NCBI GenBank assembly: GCA_900547295.1
Contig: URGK01000005.1
Location: forward strand, 1-59,688
Source of the DNA: an uncultured Eubacteriales bacterium
GTDB lineage: Bacteria; Bacillota; Clostridia; Peptostreptococcales; Anaerovoracaceae
Direction: 5' to 3'
DNA: 59,688 bases
The translations under genes and the position numbers were made by a program. The notes beneath the pieces were generated by a model, which was not told the origin of the DNA, made no database searches, and was given only the letters and a program-made list of their open reading frames with translations. This document shows positions 1 to 8,854 of this stretch, in pieces. Positions within the stretch are counted from its first letter, which is position 1. Each line of letters opens with the position of its first letter.

Positions 1-34
1 AAAACAAAGAATCATGCGAAGTAATATACAGAAA

Positions 35-67
35 CAAAAAACTCCGGAATGTACAAACATCCCAGAG
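35..67 (-). terminator. Expression-platform terminator of the FMN riboswitch
   Basis: On the minus strand an 11-bp stem (67-57 with 52-42, two GU pairs) with a four-base loop is followed by a run of six T. It lies about 45 bases downstream of the FMN aptamer. This is what a transcription-terminating riboswitch needs, so flavin binding probably stops transcription here. No start codon of the regulated gene is visible before the left edge. Confidence 0.75.
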
Positions 68-109
68 CAGTTTTCATTAACCACAGAATAATGTAAAGAT
101 ACTGTGTCT

Positions 110-216
110 AATCTTCTTTCATCCAGACTGTACTGTCGGCTTCGGAATTGCACCGAATCATGCCTTTCGGCTCGTGGGCTGTACCACCGGTAGGGAATTG
201 CACCCTGCCCTGAAGA
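110..216 (-). promoter_or_regulatory. FMN riboswitch (RFN element)
   Basis: The minus strand carries the conserved RFN blocks in order: CAGGGTGCAATTCCC, ACCGGTGGTA, AGCCCACGAGC, the TTCGGTGCAATTCCGAAGCC hairpin, and GACAGTACAGTCTGGATG before AGAAGA. These form the junction of the FMN aptamer. Known family members control riboflavin synthesis or uptake (ribDEAH, ribU). The controlled gene lies beyond base 1 and cannot be named. A promoter is just upstream and a terminator just downstream. Confidence 0.96.
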
Positions 217-238
217 TTTATTATTTGATTTTAACTGG

Positions 239-267
239 ATTTTAACACTTATTTCTATAGATTTCAA
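239..267 (-). promoter_or_regulatory. Sigma-A-type promoter for the FMN riboswitch transcript
   Basis: The minus strand has TTGAAA (267-262), a 17-base spacer and TAAAAT (244-239). The start would fall near 232, a few bases before the aptamer. Spacing and position fit a vegetative promoter. Confidence 0.7.
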
Positions 268-559
268 GCACAATATTAAAATCGGAATAAGTTGCAATTA
301 TCAGAAATTATTGTAATATTCAGGTTCAAACTCGGATATTTTTTGCATACAAAAGCAATATAGTACGGAGTAATCTATCCTGAAATCAATTTGTTTCCTG
401 TATATTTATATATGTTTCTCACCGTATGCGACATATCATCTGATCTGTTTAAAAATTGTATTTTTTTATAAAATCCTTGTTTTTCAACGGTTACACATTC
501 TCTGTTCACATCGGTTTCACAATGCGGAACAGTTTTTCCACATAATAAAACCGCCGGTA
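268..559. other. AT-rich intergenic region, no gene seen
   Basis: This stretch separates two divergent promoters. I see no reading frame with a ribosome-binding site, no strong hairpin and no repeat in it. Confidence 0.6.
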
Positions 560-588
560 TTGACCGATTTAATTTTCAGACTTATTAT
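560..588 (+). promoter_or_regulatory. Sigma-A-type promoter for the FIST gene
   Basis: TTGACC (560-565), a 17-base spacer and TATTAT (583-588) lie about 65 bases before the start codon. They would drive the FIST gene and probably the aldehyde dehydrogenase 61 bases behind it. Confidence 0.65.
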
Positions 589-653
589 AAACATAAAGAA
601 CAAGATAATATGTTTTTAAGGACTGAAACCAGTAAAAAAAGGAGGAAACAAAA

Positions 654-1820
654 ATGTTAAACGTTAAAACAGGAAACAGTATCAATCCTAACGCTGCAGC
701 TGCCGGCAAAGAAGCAGCAGCAATGGTAAAAGAAAACCTTACTGATATGAAAATGGCATTTGTCTACAGCGGAGTCCAGTATGATCAAAAAGAACTTCTG
801 GCTTCTATAGCTTCCGAACTTCCGGGAGTTCCTCTTATAGGAAACACATCATTTACAGGTGTTATAACTCCTGACGGCTATATCTCAGCTGATGACGGAT
901 TTACAGGTATTATGGCGTTATCTGATGCAGACCTGACCGTAGGCGTGGCAGGCATGCCAAAGGAAGGCACTGCAAGACAGACAGGTCACAAGGTTGCCGA
1001 AAAGGCTCTCAAGGCCGCAGGAAGAACCGACGCTCCCGCATACTTCTATATGGCTGCACCGTCAGGTGAAGAAGAATACTACCTCAAAGGAATTACCGAA
1101 GTAATCGGCCGTGTGCCTTTCTTCGGAGGCAGTGCGGCAGACAATACAATCACCGGTGAATGGTTGCTTTATACTGATGAAATGGTTACGGCAGACGGTG
1201 TTGCAGTTGCGTTCTTCTACACTGACAAGCCTTTTGCAAACAAATTTACAGGCGCATACAACGAAACAGACAAAGCAGGAATCATAACAAAACTTGACGG
1301 TGACAGAACTCTGGTTGAAATCAACGGCAAACCTGCGCTTACACAGTACTGTGAATGGACAGGCGCATCCGCTGAAGATGTGGCGGGCGGAAATCTTCTG
1401 TCTTATGCAATATGCCACCCTCTTGCAGTCAAAGACCGCCTCGGAGATCTGGCAGCAATCAGACACCCTATGAACGGCAATGATGACGGTTCAATGGCAA
1501 TCGGAAACAATATGGCAACAGGAACTGCAGTTGTTCTCATGGAGGCAACAGTTGACGAACTTATTGCATCGGTCGGCAAAACTCTTGAAGAACTCAAAGC
1601 AAAAATCAACGGACCTGTTGCAGGACTTCACCTTGTACACTGCGGCGGCAGAAGAGCCGGCATTGATGCAAGAATTGAAGAGGTTTACGAACAGGTTAAG
1701 AAAACAATCGGTGATATACCATTTATTATGGAATTTACTTTTGGCGAATACGGATATGAAGATGACGGAAACAATACATGTGGAGGCCTGATGCTTTCGT
1801 TCACAGCTTTCGGGAAATAA
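654..1820 (+). CDS. FIST-domain sensor protein
   Basis: The 388-residue soluble protein has the two-part FIST layout: an N-terminal FIST domain (about residues 20-200, with the motif PFFGGSAADN near 160-170) and a C-terminal FIST_C domain (about 210-385) ending in a Gly/Cys-rich GNNTCGGLMLSF segment. FIST domains are thought to bind small ligands such as amino acids and usually feed signalling proteins. Here the domain stands alone with no kinase, cyclase or chemotaxis domain attached. The start is fixed by AAAGGAGGAAAC just upstream. Aldehyde dehydrogenase follows 61 bases later on the same strand with no terminator between, so the two are probably co-transcribed. The ligand is unknown. Confidence 0.85.
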   Translation: MLNVKTGNSINPNAAAAGKEAAAMVKENLTDMKMAFVYSGVQYDQKELLASIASELPGVPLIGNTSFTGVITPDGYISADDGFTGIMALSDADLTVGVAGMPKEGTARQTGHKVAEKALKAAGRTDAPAYFYMAAPSGEEEYYLKGITEVIGRVPFFGGSAADNTITGEWLLYTDEMVTADGVAVAFFYTDKPFANKFTGAYNETDKAGIITKLDGDRTLVEINGKPALTQYCEWTGASAEDVAGGNLLSYAICHPLAVKDRLGDLAAIRHPMNGNDDGSMAIGNNMATGTAVVLMEATVDELIASVGKTLEELKAKINGPVAGLHLVHCGGRRAGIDARIEEVYEQVKKTIGDIPFIMEFTFGEYGYEDDGNNTCGGLMLSFTAFGK

Positions 1821-1881
1821 CTTGCAGAGATAAAATCGGGATTTTCTAACAGATAATAAGATAACGAAAGGAGTAACAACC

Positions 1882-3315
1882 ATGAAGATGATTATAAACG
1901 GCAAAAAAACCGACAGTGTAAGCGGCGCTGTATTTGATGTTATTGCGCCTGCTACAGGCAAAGTAATTGACAGCGTTCCAAAGGCTACTGCAGAAGATGT
2001 CGAAAACGCCATCACAGCAGCGGTAGAGGGACAGAAAATATGGGCAAAAGTTCCTGTTTCACAGAGAGCTGAAGTACTTTACAGATTTCTTCATATCGTT
2101 GACATGAACAAGGAATCACTGGCGCAGACATTATCTGCCGAAAACGGCAAACCTATAACCGAAGCCAGAGCCGAAATCGGCAATATCAAAATCGGCTTCT
2201 CAGGATTTATTGAACATGCAAAACACTATTATGGCGCTGTAATCCCTCCGGGAACAGAACCTGGACAGGATAAGCATATGCAGATTGTAACAAGAGAGCC
2301 TATAGGCGTTATTGCCTGCATCATACCTTTTAACTTCCCTTGCGATCTGTATGACCAGAAGGTTGCACCTGCTCTGATGATGGGAAATGCAGCTCTCGTA
2401 CTGCCGTCCTCAGACAATCCTCTGACACTTATGAAACTTACAGAAATGCTGGTTGAAGCAGGCGTGCCTGACGGAGTAATCCAGTGTGTAACAGCACCGG
2501 GCGCAGTAAAGAGCACTGCAGTAGCAGATCCGAGAGTACATCTTGTAACTCTTACCGGCAGTACGGAAGTAGGTATTGATACAGCTAAGATCGCTGCGGG
2601 AAACCTGACTCATACAGCTCTTGAGCTTGGCGGAAACGATGCGTTCATCGTTTTAGATGACGGTGATGTGGATCTTGCGGTTGAGGAAATGATCTGGGGC
2701 AGAATGTACAATACAGGTCAGGTATGCTGCGCAAGCAAGAGATTCCTCATCCATAATTCATTAAAAGATGAGTTTACAAAAAAAGCAATTAAGAGAATCA
2801 AAGAGCTCAAATACGGCGATCCTTCCGAGGAAGATACTCAGATTGCCTGCCTGATAAGCGAAAAAGCTGCAATCAAGGTTGAAAAAGAAGTAAATCTTAC
2901 TGTACAGCAGGGAGGTAAGATAGTACTGGGAGGTAAGAGAAACGGCGCTTTCTATGATCCTACCGTTATCGTTGACGTACCTAAAACCGCAGATGTTGCA
3001 AAAGACATGGAAATCTTCGGACCTGTAGTACCTGTTATAGGCTTTGATACAGATGAGGAGGCAATTGAAATTGCCAACAGTTCCAAATTCGGACTTTCAA
3101 GCTGTGTATTCTCAAGAGATCAGAAGCGTGCGTTCAAGGTTGCTTCTGCAATGGAGGCAGGCGGCGCTGTCATCAACGGAGCAAGCTTCTTCAGATCATT
3201 TGAAATGCCGTTTGGCGGCTGGAAGCACAGCGGCATAGGTACAGAAGGTGTAATGGCAACCTTCAATGAAATGACAAGAGTTAAAAATATCGTCCTTAAA
3301 AACATCGTTGACTAG
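1882..3315 (+). CDS. NAD(P)-dependent aldehyde dehydrogenase
   Basis: This full-length enzyme (477 residues) belongs to the aldehyde dehydrogenase superfamily, which oxidises aldehydes to acids. It shows the cofactor-binding TLTGSTEVG segment (near 228), the catalytic glutamate in ELGGND (near 249), the nucleophilic Cys282 in NTGQVCCAS, and EIFGPVVPV near 375. The closest known types are succinate-semialdehyde or lactaldehyde dehydrogenases, but I cannot fix the substrate. AAAGGAG stands before the ATG. It follows a FIST gene and faces an IclR regulator across a shared terminator. IclR proteins often control carbon-compound catabolism, so regulation by that neighbour is possible but not shown. 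Confidence 0.93.
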   Translation: MKMIINGKKTDSVSGAVFDVIAPATGKVIDSVPKATAEDVENAITAAVEGQKIWAKVPVSQRAEVLYRFLHIVDMNKESLAQTLSAENGKPITEARAEIGNIKIGFSGFIEHAKHYYGAVIPPGTEPGQDKHMQIVTREPIGVIACIIPFNFPCDLYDQKVAPALMMGNAALVLPSSDNPLTLMKLTEMLVEAGVPDGVIQCVTAPGAVKSTAVADPRVHLVTLTGSTEVGIDTAKIAAGNLTHTALELGGNDAFIVLDDGDVDLAVEEMIWGRMYNTGQVCCASKRFLIHNSLKDEFTKKAIKRIKELKYGDPSEEDTQIACLISEKAAIKVEKEVNLTVQQGGKIVLGGKRNGAFYDPTVIVDVPKTADVAKDMEIFGPVVPVIGFDTDEEAIEIANSSKFGLSSCVFSRDQKRAFKVASAMEAGGAVINGASFFRSFEMPFGGWKHSGIGTEGVMATFNEMTRVKNIVLKNIVD

Positions 3316-3330
3316 ATTTATTGAATCACG

Positions 3331-3362
3331 CACAGAACCGGAGCATACGCTCCGGTTTTGTG
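3331..3362. terminator. Bidirectional terminator between aldehyde dehydrogenase and iclR
   Basis: A 14-bp stem (3331-3344 with 3349-3362, one GU pair) encloses the loop ATAC. It sits between converging genes, and the lower stem provides T-rich sequence in both directions. Confidence 0.85.
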
Positions 3363-3363
3363 C

Positions 3364-4128
3364 TTATTCCACATATCCAAGGGCTTTTGACAATTCAAAG
3401 GCTTTTTTTACCAGATAGTCAGCCACTTCATTTATCCTGTCATCTGTCAGCACATGCTTCTCGCCGCTGGCAGAGATGGCAGCCACAATATCCCCCTTGT
3501 AGTCATATACGGGAGCACCTATACATCTCTGCCCCGTTTCGTATTCTTCATCTTCCATAGCCCACCCCTGTTTCCTTACTTTTGCAAGCTCCGTGCGAAG
3601 CTGCTCCATATCGGATATCGTATTCGGTGTGAATTTAATAAAGCTGCAGTCCTTCATTATATTCTCAAGTTCACTGTTTGAGTAATTTGCAAGTATGCAT
3701 TTGCCAAGTGACGAGCAGTATGCATTTACTCTGGTTCTTTTGATTGAATAAAGTCTTGAAGCGGACGGAGCAGTTATTTTATCTGCATAGACCACCTGAT
3801 CTCCGTCCAGTACTCCCAGATATGAAGCCAGTCCCAGATGGGTGTTTATCTCTGCAATATACGGCCTTGCCTCAGTGAGAAGCTCCAAATTGTTGATATA
3901 GTAGCCGGTAGTTTTTATGAGCCTGTAACCTATTCGGTAGTTTCCCTCTCTGTTTTTTTCGAGGTAGCCTCTGTTCACCAGCGTCATTATAATGCGGTAT
4001 GCGGTACTCTTGTGAAGTCCGACAGAGTCGGATATATCCGTAAGGCTTCTGCCTTCTTCTTTAACTGCCACAGCTTCAATTATATCAATCGCTCTGTCTA
4101 TTGACTGTACACTTTTGTCATCTGCCAT
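3364..4128 (-). CDS. IclR-family transcriptional regulator
   Basis: The protein has an N-terminal winged helix-turn-helix (about residues 8-70, SLTDISDSVGLHKSTAYRII) and a C-terminal IclR effector-binding domain (about 80-250) with the usual GQRCIGAPVYDYKGD segment. An upstream in-frame ATG at 4146 exists, but the GAGGAG site lies between it and this ATG, so I chose 4128. IclR proteins bind operators as dimers or tetramers and respond to small organic acids or similar ligands. It converges with the aldehyde dehydrogenase gene. Its target is not visible; the FIST/aldehyde dehydrogenase unit is the nearest candidate. Confidence 0.92.
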   Translation of the reverse strand: MADDKSVQSIDRAIDIIEAVAVKEEGRSLTDISDSVGLHKSTAYRIIMTLVNRGYLEKNREGNYRIGYRLIKTTGYYINNLELLTEARPYIAEINTHLGLASYLGVLDGDQVVYADKITAPSASRLYSIKRTRVNAYCSSLGKCILANYSNSELENIMKDCSFIKFTPNTISDMEQLRTELAKVRKQGWAMEDEEYETGQRCIGAPVYDYKGDIVAAISASGEKHVLTDDRINEVADYLVKKAFELSKALGYVE

Positions 4129-4387
4129 ATGTTTTTCTCCTCGCATAATATTATATCAATAAAAGTTCTGCTCTGCATCTGTTTTCTCTGTTATACCCGA
4201 CATACGACCGGATTTTTTATTATTATATCAGAAAAAAACAGAAAATAAATAAAATTCGCAACAAATAAGGTTTCTTAACGAAGATTTTATATCTTTTCCT
4301 GTATTATATGTCTAAGAAGCTGATTTGAAGGCTTTATGCTCAGTTTCAGTTTCTTCGAAATTCACCTTTATCAAAGGAGGTAAAACA

Positions 4388-4666
4388 ATGCTCCTGAAAA
4401 AATCAATGCTTCTGCTGACAGTAATTATAATGACTATGTGTATTTCCGCATGCTCGGCTGCAGATAATTCAGAGGAATGCAGCTGCAAGGATAATATGTG
4501 CATGCAAAACGGTATTTGTATGAAAGACTGTAAATGCCCTGATATGAAAAACGGCATGTGCCCCGATGACTGCATGTGTATGACGGATATGATAGACGAG
4601 GATAAGAAAAAAGATAGTCTGATACCTGAAATACCAGAAAGACGCTGCATCCGATGCAAACGTTGA
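4388..4666 (+). CDS. Small Cys/Met-rich lipoprotein, putative metal- or oxidant-binding
   Basis: The 92-residue product starts at an ATG behind AAAGGAGG. It has a signal peptide with the lipobox ISAC (lipidated Cys near residue 20). The mature part is extreme in composition: about 12 Cys and 8 Met, mostly in a 40-residue core with CSCK, MCMQ, CMKDCKC and CMCM steps, then an acidic/Lys-rich tail ending RRCIRCKR. I do not recognise the family. CxC and CM motifs suggest binding of soft metals such as copper, or a sacrificial sink for oxidants. The next gene, 57 bases on, is a lipoprotein methionine sulfoxide reductase that would face the same compartment. An operon is likely. Confidence 0.8.
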   Translation: MLLKKSMLLLTVIIMTMCISACSAADNSEECSCKDNMCMQNGICMKDCKCPDMKNGMCPDDCMCMTDMIDEDKKKDSLIPEIPERRCIRCKR

Positions 4667-4723
4667 TATGAGCTGATATTCCGTATCGGAATAAGTCCAT
4701 ATAAAACGGAAAGGATATTGCTT

Positions 4724-5827
4724 ATGAAGAAATCACTGATACCATCGCTCCCTCTTGCCGTTATACTTATTGTAACATCTGCGCTGTTATTCTGCGGATG
4801 TTCCGGCGTTACAGGAGAAAAAAATATGAAAGACAGCAAAGCGAATACAGAGAAAATGGATTTTTCCGGTGAGCCTGAAAACGTGATTTATCTTGCGGGC
4901 GGCTGTTTCTGGGGTATAGAAAAACTTATGCGATCCATACCGGGAGTAACAGATACCGAAAGCGGCTATGCAAACGGAACCTGTGAAGAGGATGCAGACT
5001 ATAACACAGTTTGTTCCGGCAAAACAGGTTTCAGGGAAACCGTACGCGTGGAATACGATTCAGAAAAAGTAAGCCTTGATGCACTGCTTCTGGCATATTT
5101 TTATGTAATCGATCCCACTGCCACCAATCGTCAGGGTAATGACAAAGGCCCCCAGTATCAGACCGGCATATACTACACTAATGAGAAAGCAAAAGAAACC
5201 GTAGAACGTATTGCCGCTGTTGAGAAAGGAAGAACTGAAGATTTTGCCGTAGAAACAGGGCCTCTGCTGAATTATTATCCCGCAGAAGAATATCATCAGG
5301 ATTATCTTGAAAAGAATCCCGGCGGATACTGTCACATTCCTAATGCTGAAATAGAGCTGTTTTCAAAGCTGACAATAGATCCGGGAGATTACAGAAAGCC
5401 TGCGGCTGAAACGATACGCGACAGACTCACAAGCGAACAGTATCGGGTAACTCAGAAAAACGGTACGGAAAAGCCTTTTAGAAACAAGTTCTGGGATCAG
5501 TTTGAAAAGGGGATTTATGTTGATATAGTTACAGGTGAACCGCTTTTTTCCTCTACAGACAAATTTGAAAGCGGCTGCGGCTGGCCTGCTTTTTCGAAGC
5601 CTATCGAGGAGCCTGCAATAGTTGAAAAAGAAGACAGAAGTCATGGAATGCGGCGCATAGAAGTGCGAAGCAGAAGCGGAGATTCTCATCTCGGTCATGT
5701 TTTTACCGGAGATCCCGAATCTCCTAACGGAGTCCGCTACTGTATAAACAGCGCTTCTCTGAGATTTATTCCTTATGAAAAAATGAAAGCCGAAGGCTAT
5801 GGGTATCTTCTGTATCTTTTTAAATAA
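4724..5827 (+). CDS. msrAB: Lipoprotein peptide-methionine (S/R)-S-oxide reductase MsrAB
   Basis: The 367-residue fusion repairs both methionine sulfoxide epimers. A signal peptide with a FCGC lipobox (near residue 27) puts it on the outer face of the membrane. The MsrA domain (about 45-205) starts with the catalytic Cys in GCFWGIE and has a resolving Cys in GGYCHIP. The MsrB domain (about 222-360) has GCGWPAFSKPI, SHLGHVFTG and the catalytic Cys in RYCINSASLRF. The zinc-binding CxxC pairs of classical MsrB are absent, as in zinc-free forms such as Neisseria PilB. ATG at 4724 follows AAAGGA; a TTG two codons earlier is less likely. It pairs with the Cys/Met-rich lipoprotein upstream. Confidence 0.95.
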   Translation: MKKSLIPSLPLAVILIVTSALLFCGCSGVTGEKNMKDSKANTEKMDFSGEPENVIYLAGGCFWGIEKLMRSIPGVTDTESGYANGTCEEDADYNTVCSGKTGFRETVRVEYDSEKVSLDALLLAYFYVIDPTATNRQGNDKGPQYQTGIYYTNEKAKETVERIAAVEKGRTEDFAVETGPLLNYYPAEEYHQDYLEKNPGGYCHIPNAEIELFSKLTIDPGDYRKPAAETIRDRLTSEQYRVTQKNGTEKPFRNKFWDQFEKGIYVDIVTGEPLFSSTDKFESGCGWPAFSKPIEEPAIVEKEDRSHGMRRIEVRSRSGDSHLGHVFTGDPESPNGVRYCINSASLRFIPYEKMKAEGYGYLLYLFK

Positions 5828-5848
5828 TCACAACGCAAATTTTCATTT

Positions 5849-5905
5849 ATGACAGAGCCCTTTATTTTCATCATTTCCTCAAAAATTAAAATCGGGCTCT
5901 GTCAT
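5849..5905. terminator. Long-loop inverted repeat between msrAB and exonuclease III
   Basis: Perfect 12-bp arms (5849-5860 and 5894-5905) flank a 33-base AT-rich loop between two converging genes. The long loop is unusual, but the position and T-rich surroundings suit termination on both strands. Confidence 0.6.
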
Positions 5906-5906
5906 A

Positions 5907-6662
5907 TTAATTTATATCCAGTTCCATAATCACCGGGCAGTGATCCGAACCCATAATCTCTGTCATGATGCTAATATCCTTAATCCTGTCCTTTAGCCTG
6001 TCAGACACCAGAAAATAGTCTATACGCCATCCTGCATTATTTGCTCTGGCATTAAACCTGTAGGACCACCACGAATATACTCCGGTAACATCAGGATACA
6101 TATATCTGAATACATCTGTAAAACCTGCCTCAAGAAGCTCTGTCAGCTTGCCTCTCTCCTCGTCTGAAAATCCCGCCTTGCCTCTGTTGGGCTTGGGGTT
6201 TTTTAAGTCTGTTTCCTGATGCGCCACATTGAGATCGCCGCAGTAGACAACAGGTTTACGGCTGTCAAGCTCTGTAAAGTATGCTCTCAGGTCATCTTCG
6301 AATCTCATGCGGTAATCTATCCTTGCAAGGCCGTCCTGAGCATTAGGCACATAACAGTTCACCATAAAAAAGTTATCGTATTCCAGTGTGATTACCCTGC
6401 CCTCGTCTGTATGCTCGCCGTTTATTCCAAAGGTAACGGCAAGAGGTTCTTTTTTAGTAAATATGGCCGTACCCGAATAGCCTTTTTTCTCTGCGCTGTT
6501 GAAATAGCAGTGATACCCCTCCGGCGCAAAATCTGCCTGACCGGGCTGCATTTTGGTTTCCTGTATGCAGAATATGTCTGCATCTGTATCATAAAAGAAA
6601 TCTTCAAAGCCTTTCTTCAGTACTGCTCTGAAGCCGTTTACATTCCATGTTGCAAATTTCAT
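5907..6662 (-). CDS. xth: Exodeoxyribonuclease III / AP endonuclease
   Basis: The 251-residue enzyme has the whole endonuclease-exonuclease-phosphatase core: ATWNVNGFRA at the N-terminus, the metal-binding Glu in IQETKM (near 36), the catalytic GDLNVAHQ (near 142), and the terminal GSDHCPV box (near 240). It cuts abasic sites and repairs 3' ends in base excision repair, in the cytoplasm. Length fits the ExoA/Xth family (about 250-270). The ATG is preceded by AGGAGAAC. It stands alone between a shared terminator and the dispersed terminator repeat. Confidence 0.96.
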   Translation of the reverse strand: MKFATWNVNGFRAVLKKGFEDFFYDTDADIFCIQETKMQPGQADFAPEGYHCYFNSAEKKGYSGTAIFTKKEPLAVTFGINGEHTDEGRVITLEYDNFFMVNCYVPNAQDGLARIDYRMRFEDDLRAYFTELDSRKPVVYCGDLNVAHQETDLKNPKPNRGKAGFSDEERGKLTELLEAGFTDVFRYMYPDVTGVYSWWSYRFNARANNAGWRIDYFLVSDRLKDRIKDISIMTEIMGSDHCPVIMELDIN

Positions 6663-6712
6663 ATGAAAGTTCTCCTGTCTGTTTAGTTAATTCAATTTTA
6701 ACAAATCCGAGG

Positions 6713-6767
6713 AAAAATAAAAAGATAATATCGCAAAAATTGCAGCATTATCTTTTTGTGATTATAT
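6713..6767 (-). repeat. Dispersed 55-bp terminator-like repeat, copy 1
   Basis: This element matches 13204-13258 at 53 of 55 positions. It is a hairpin with arms AAAAAGATAAT and ATTATCTTTTT around an inner GCAA/TTGC stem. On the minus strand it ends in a T-rich run and lies 15 bases behind the carboxylesterase stop, so it acts as that operon's terminator. Confidence 0.85.
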
Positions 6768-6782
6768 CTAAAAGGAGTAGTT

Positions 6783-8345
6783 TTATTTTAAATAGTATTT
6801 TACAAATGGCTCCAATAGCTGTCGCTGTTCTCTTAGAGGATCATTCTCTGTTTTAAGTGAGCCGTCATTACCTATAATCATGGTTGCCCTTGTTTCAGTA
6901 TCATACTGTTTCCATGTAATCTGGTCTGTATCCGGTTTTCCGCTTCTTGCAAACTCTACCCATATACTGCACATTGAGTCTGCAAGATTTTTATCCACAG
7001 TACCACTGTATACTTTTTCTTCCGGGTTATTAAATATATATGCAAGCTCGCTTGCGTGGCAGGCACCTATGAAGTCAAAGTTATCTGATTCCTTGCAGAA
7101 ATAGTACATATATGTATCTCCTCCGGCAAGCTTATGATTATATGCAAGCGCTATGGAAGGCATTCTGAAAACCGTTTCATTTCCCAACTCCGTATATTTC
7201 CATATGTTATCCATATCGCCCAGACTTTCTAAAAAGCTTTTCAGATTTTTCTTTTCTTCCTCTGAGGCACATACATATGCATCATTATATTTCTCATCAG
7301 CTATGTATTTTTCATACAGCCTGATATCTTCTGCCATTTCTTCTTCTGATTTCTTAAAATGATCAGTATCAATCATAACTGTAGCCCAATATCGCCATTC
7401 ATCTTTATTGGTTCCGATTATAACGGGAATATCTTTTGATGCTCCGTTTCTTAATGCTTCATATGGGTTTTCAGGTATAAATCCTCTGTCCCTAAGAGGC
7501 ATTACACATATGTCATTAATGCTGAAACCCTCGTCATCAAAAGCCGTATATGCATCTGTTATTTCTTTTTCTGAAAGATCAAGCAGATCCTGCATATTCT
7601 CTGCACTGGTTTTTTCCATTAAAGCCTGAACAAGCCCGGCTCTGTCTGAGTCCTCCTGTGTATATGTAAGATTAAATGTACCGCTTTGTATCACAGCTTT
7701 ATGAAAAAGCCCTTCCGCCGCCTTTACAACAAGGAGAATGGATGTCAAAGCTCCGCCTGCAGACTCGCCAAAAACCGTAATGTTATCCGGATTACCGCCA
7801 AAAGATCTGATGTTTTGTTTTACCCATTTGAGTCCCTGAATAATATCAAGCACTGCCAGGTGAGTGCTGTCACTGTAGCTTTCGCCTCCAGGTACCCTGC
7901 TGAAGTCGGCAAATCCCATAAGTCCTACTCTGTAATTGCAGGTTACAACCACTACGTCTTTATGTTTTTCGACTATATACTGTCCGTTATATAAAGGATC
8001 TGCAGTACCACCCCATGAAAACCCTCCGCCATGTATGTAAAACATTACAGGTTTGTCACTATCCTCAAGACTTCCGGTCCACACATTTAAAGTAAGGCAG
8101 TCCTCTCCTGTCTCATTTGATGATGCAGGTTCTGAAAAACATTCATATTGTATAGATGATTTGCCAAAGCTGCTTGCTCTGAAAACCCCACTGCCAGGTT
8201 CCATCGGCTCAGGCGCCCTCCATCTCAGTTTTCCCACAGGCGGCTTTGCATAAGGTATTCCCTTAAATGATATGACTCCGTTTTCTTCAATTACACCTTC
8301 ATATATTCCATTGAAACACTTTGCTGATGTATTAACCTCTTTCAT
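6783..8345 (-). CDS. Type B carboxylesterase
   Basis: The protein (520 residues from this start) is a full-length alpha/beta-hydrolase of the type B carboxylesterase/para-nitrobenzyl esterase family. It has the oxyanion-hole motif HGGGFSWGG (near 100), the nucleophile Ser in FGESAGGA (near 190), an acid in the TNKDEW region (near 310), and the catalytic His in GACHASEL (near 415). No signal peptide is seen, so it is cytoplasmic. An upstream ATG at 8363 is in frame, but the GGAGAAAGG site sits between the two ATGs, so I use 8345. It is the last gene of the GPH transporter-amidohydrolase-DUF3237 operon and probably cleaves an ester linkage in that operon's substrate. The substrate is unknown. 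Confidence 0.94.
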   Translation of the reverse strand: MKEVNTSAKCFNGIYEGVIEENGVISFKGIPYAKPPVGKLRWRAPEPMEPGSGVFRASSFGKSSIQYECFSEPASSNETGEDCLTLNVWTGSLEDSDKPVMFYIHGGGFSWGGTADPLYNGQYIVEKHKDVVVVTCNYRVGLMGFADFSRVPGGESYSDSTHLAVLDIIQGLKWVKQNIRSFGGNPDNITVFGESAGGALTSILLVVKAAEGLFHKAVIQSGTFNLTYTQEDSDRAGLVQALMEKTSAENMQDLLDLSEKEITDAYTAFDDEGFSINDICVMPLRDRGFIPENPYEALRNGASKDIPVIIGTNKDEWRYWATVMIDTDHFKKSEEEMAEDIRLYEKYIADEKYNDAYVCASEEEKKNLKSFLESLGDMDNIWKYTELGNETVFRMPSIALAYNHKLAGGDTYMYYFCKESDNFDFIGACHASELAYIFNNPEEKVYSGTVDKNLADSMCSIWVEFARSGKPDTDQITWKQYDTETRATMIIGNDGSLKTENDPLREQRQLLEPFVKYYLK

Positions 8346-8366
8346 ATTATTGCCTTTCTCCATATA

Positions 8367-8822
8367 TTAAAACTCAAATACTTCAATCCGGACTCCGTCT
8401 TCTGTGAGAAATCCTTTTGATACTGTGATTTTATCGTTAAGCCAACTGTATTTTGGGCTTCCCGATGCAAATTTCACAGTTTCACTGAAATAGTAATCGG
8501 GGTCATCATAATCGGCCCTGTCATAAAATTCATTCAGTGCTCTTTCTGACATGCACAGATATCCATTTGTTTCAACAGCTATATATTCTTCATCATCGGT
8601 TTCCAATATAAATCTGTTATTCAGACGATTAAGTTTTTCACCGCTGAGAAAACCCCAGTCTCCTCCGAAATTACAAACCTGTCCTTTCAGTTTTTGACCC
8701 TTAAACCTGCCGCCTGTTACTGGAGTTACTTCCATAATTTCTCCGTTAACCTTTCCTATTGTAAAAGGTTCTCCCAATGTAACGCATATTGTTACAAGTT
8801 TTTTAAGTTCAATATTCTCCAT
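8367..8822 (-). CDS. DUF3237 family protein
   Basis: The 151-residue protein fits the DUF3237 (UPF0311) family by its GGRFKGQKLKGQV segment (near 40-52), the GGDWGFL turn, and the C-terminal SPKYSWLNDKITVSKG box, which resembles the conserved DPRYAWLN motif. The family is a small beta-barrel of unknown function. ATG at 8822 follows GAGGAG; the TTG six codons earlier has no such site. It lies 21 bases before the esterase gene. A second, divergent DUF3237 member stands in the neighbouring operon at 16.2-16.7 kb, so the family seems tied to this substrate class. Confidence 0.8.
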   Translation of the reverse strand: MENIELKKLVTICVTLGEPFTIGKVNGEIMEVTPVTGGRFKGQKLKGQVCNFGGDWGFLSGEKLNRLNNRFILETDDEEYIAVETNGYLCMSERALNEFYDRADYDDPDYYFSETVKFASGSPKYSWLNDKITVSKGFLTEDGVRIEVFEF

Positions 8823-8854
8823 ACTATTATCGCTCCTCAATATATATTCTAATT

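Noticed and set aside
1062..2015. Minus-strand reading frames of 130-175 codons across the FIST and aldehyde dehydrogenase genes
   Set aside because: They lie opposite well-supported genes, lack ribosome-binding sites and have no recognisable motifs.
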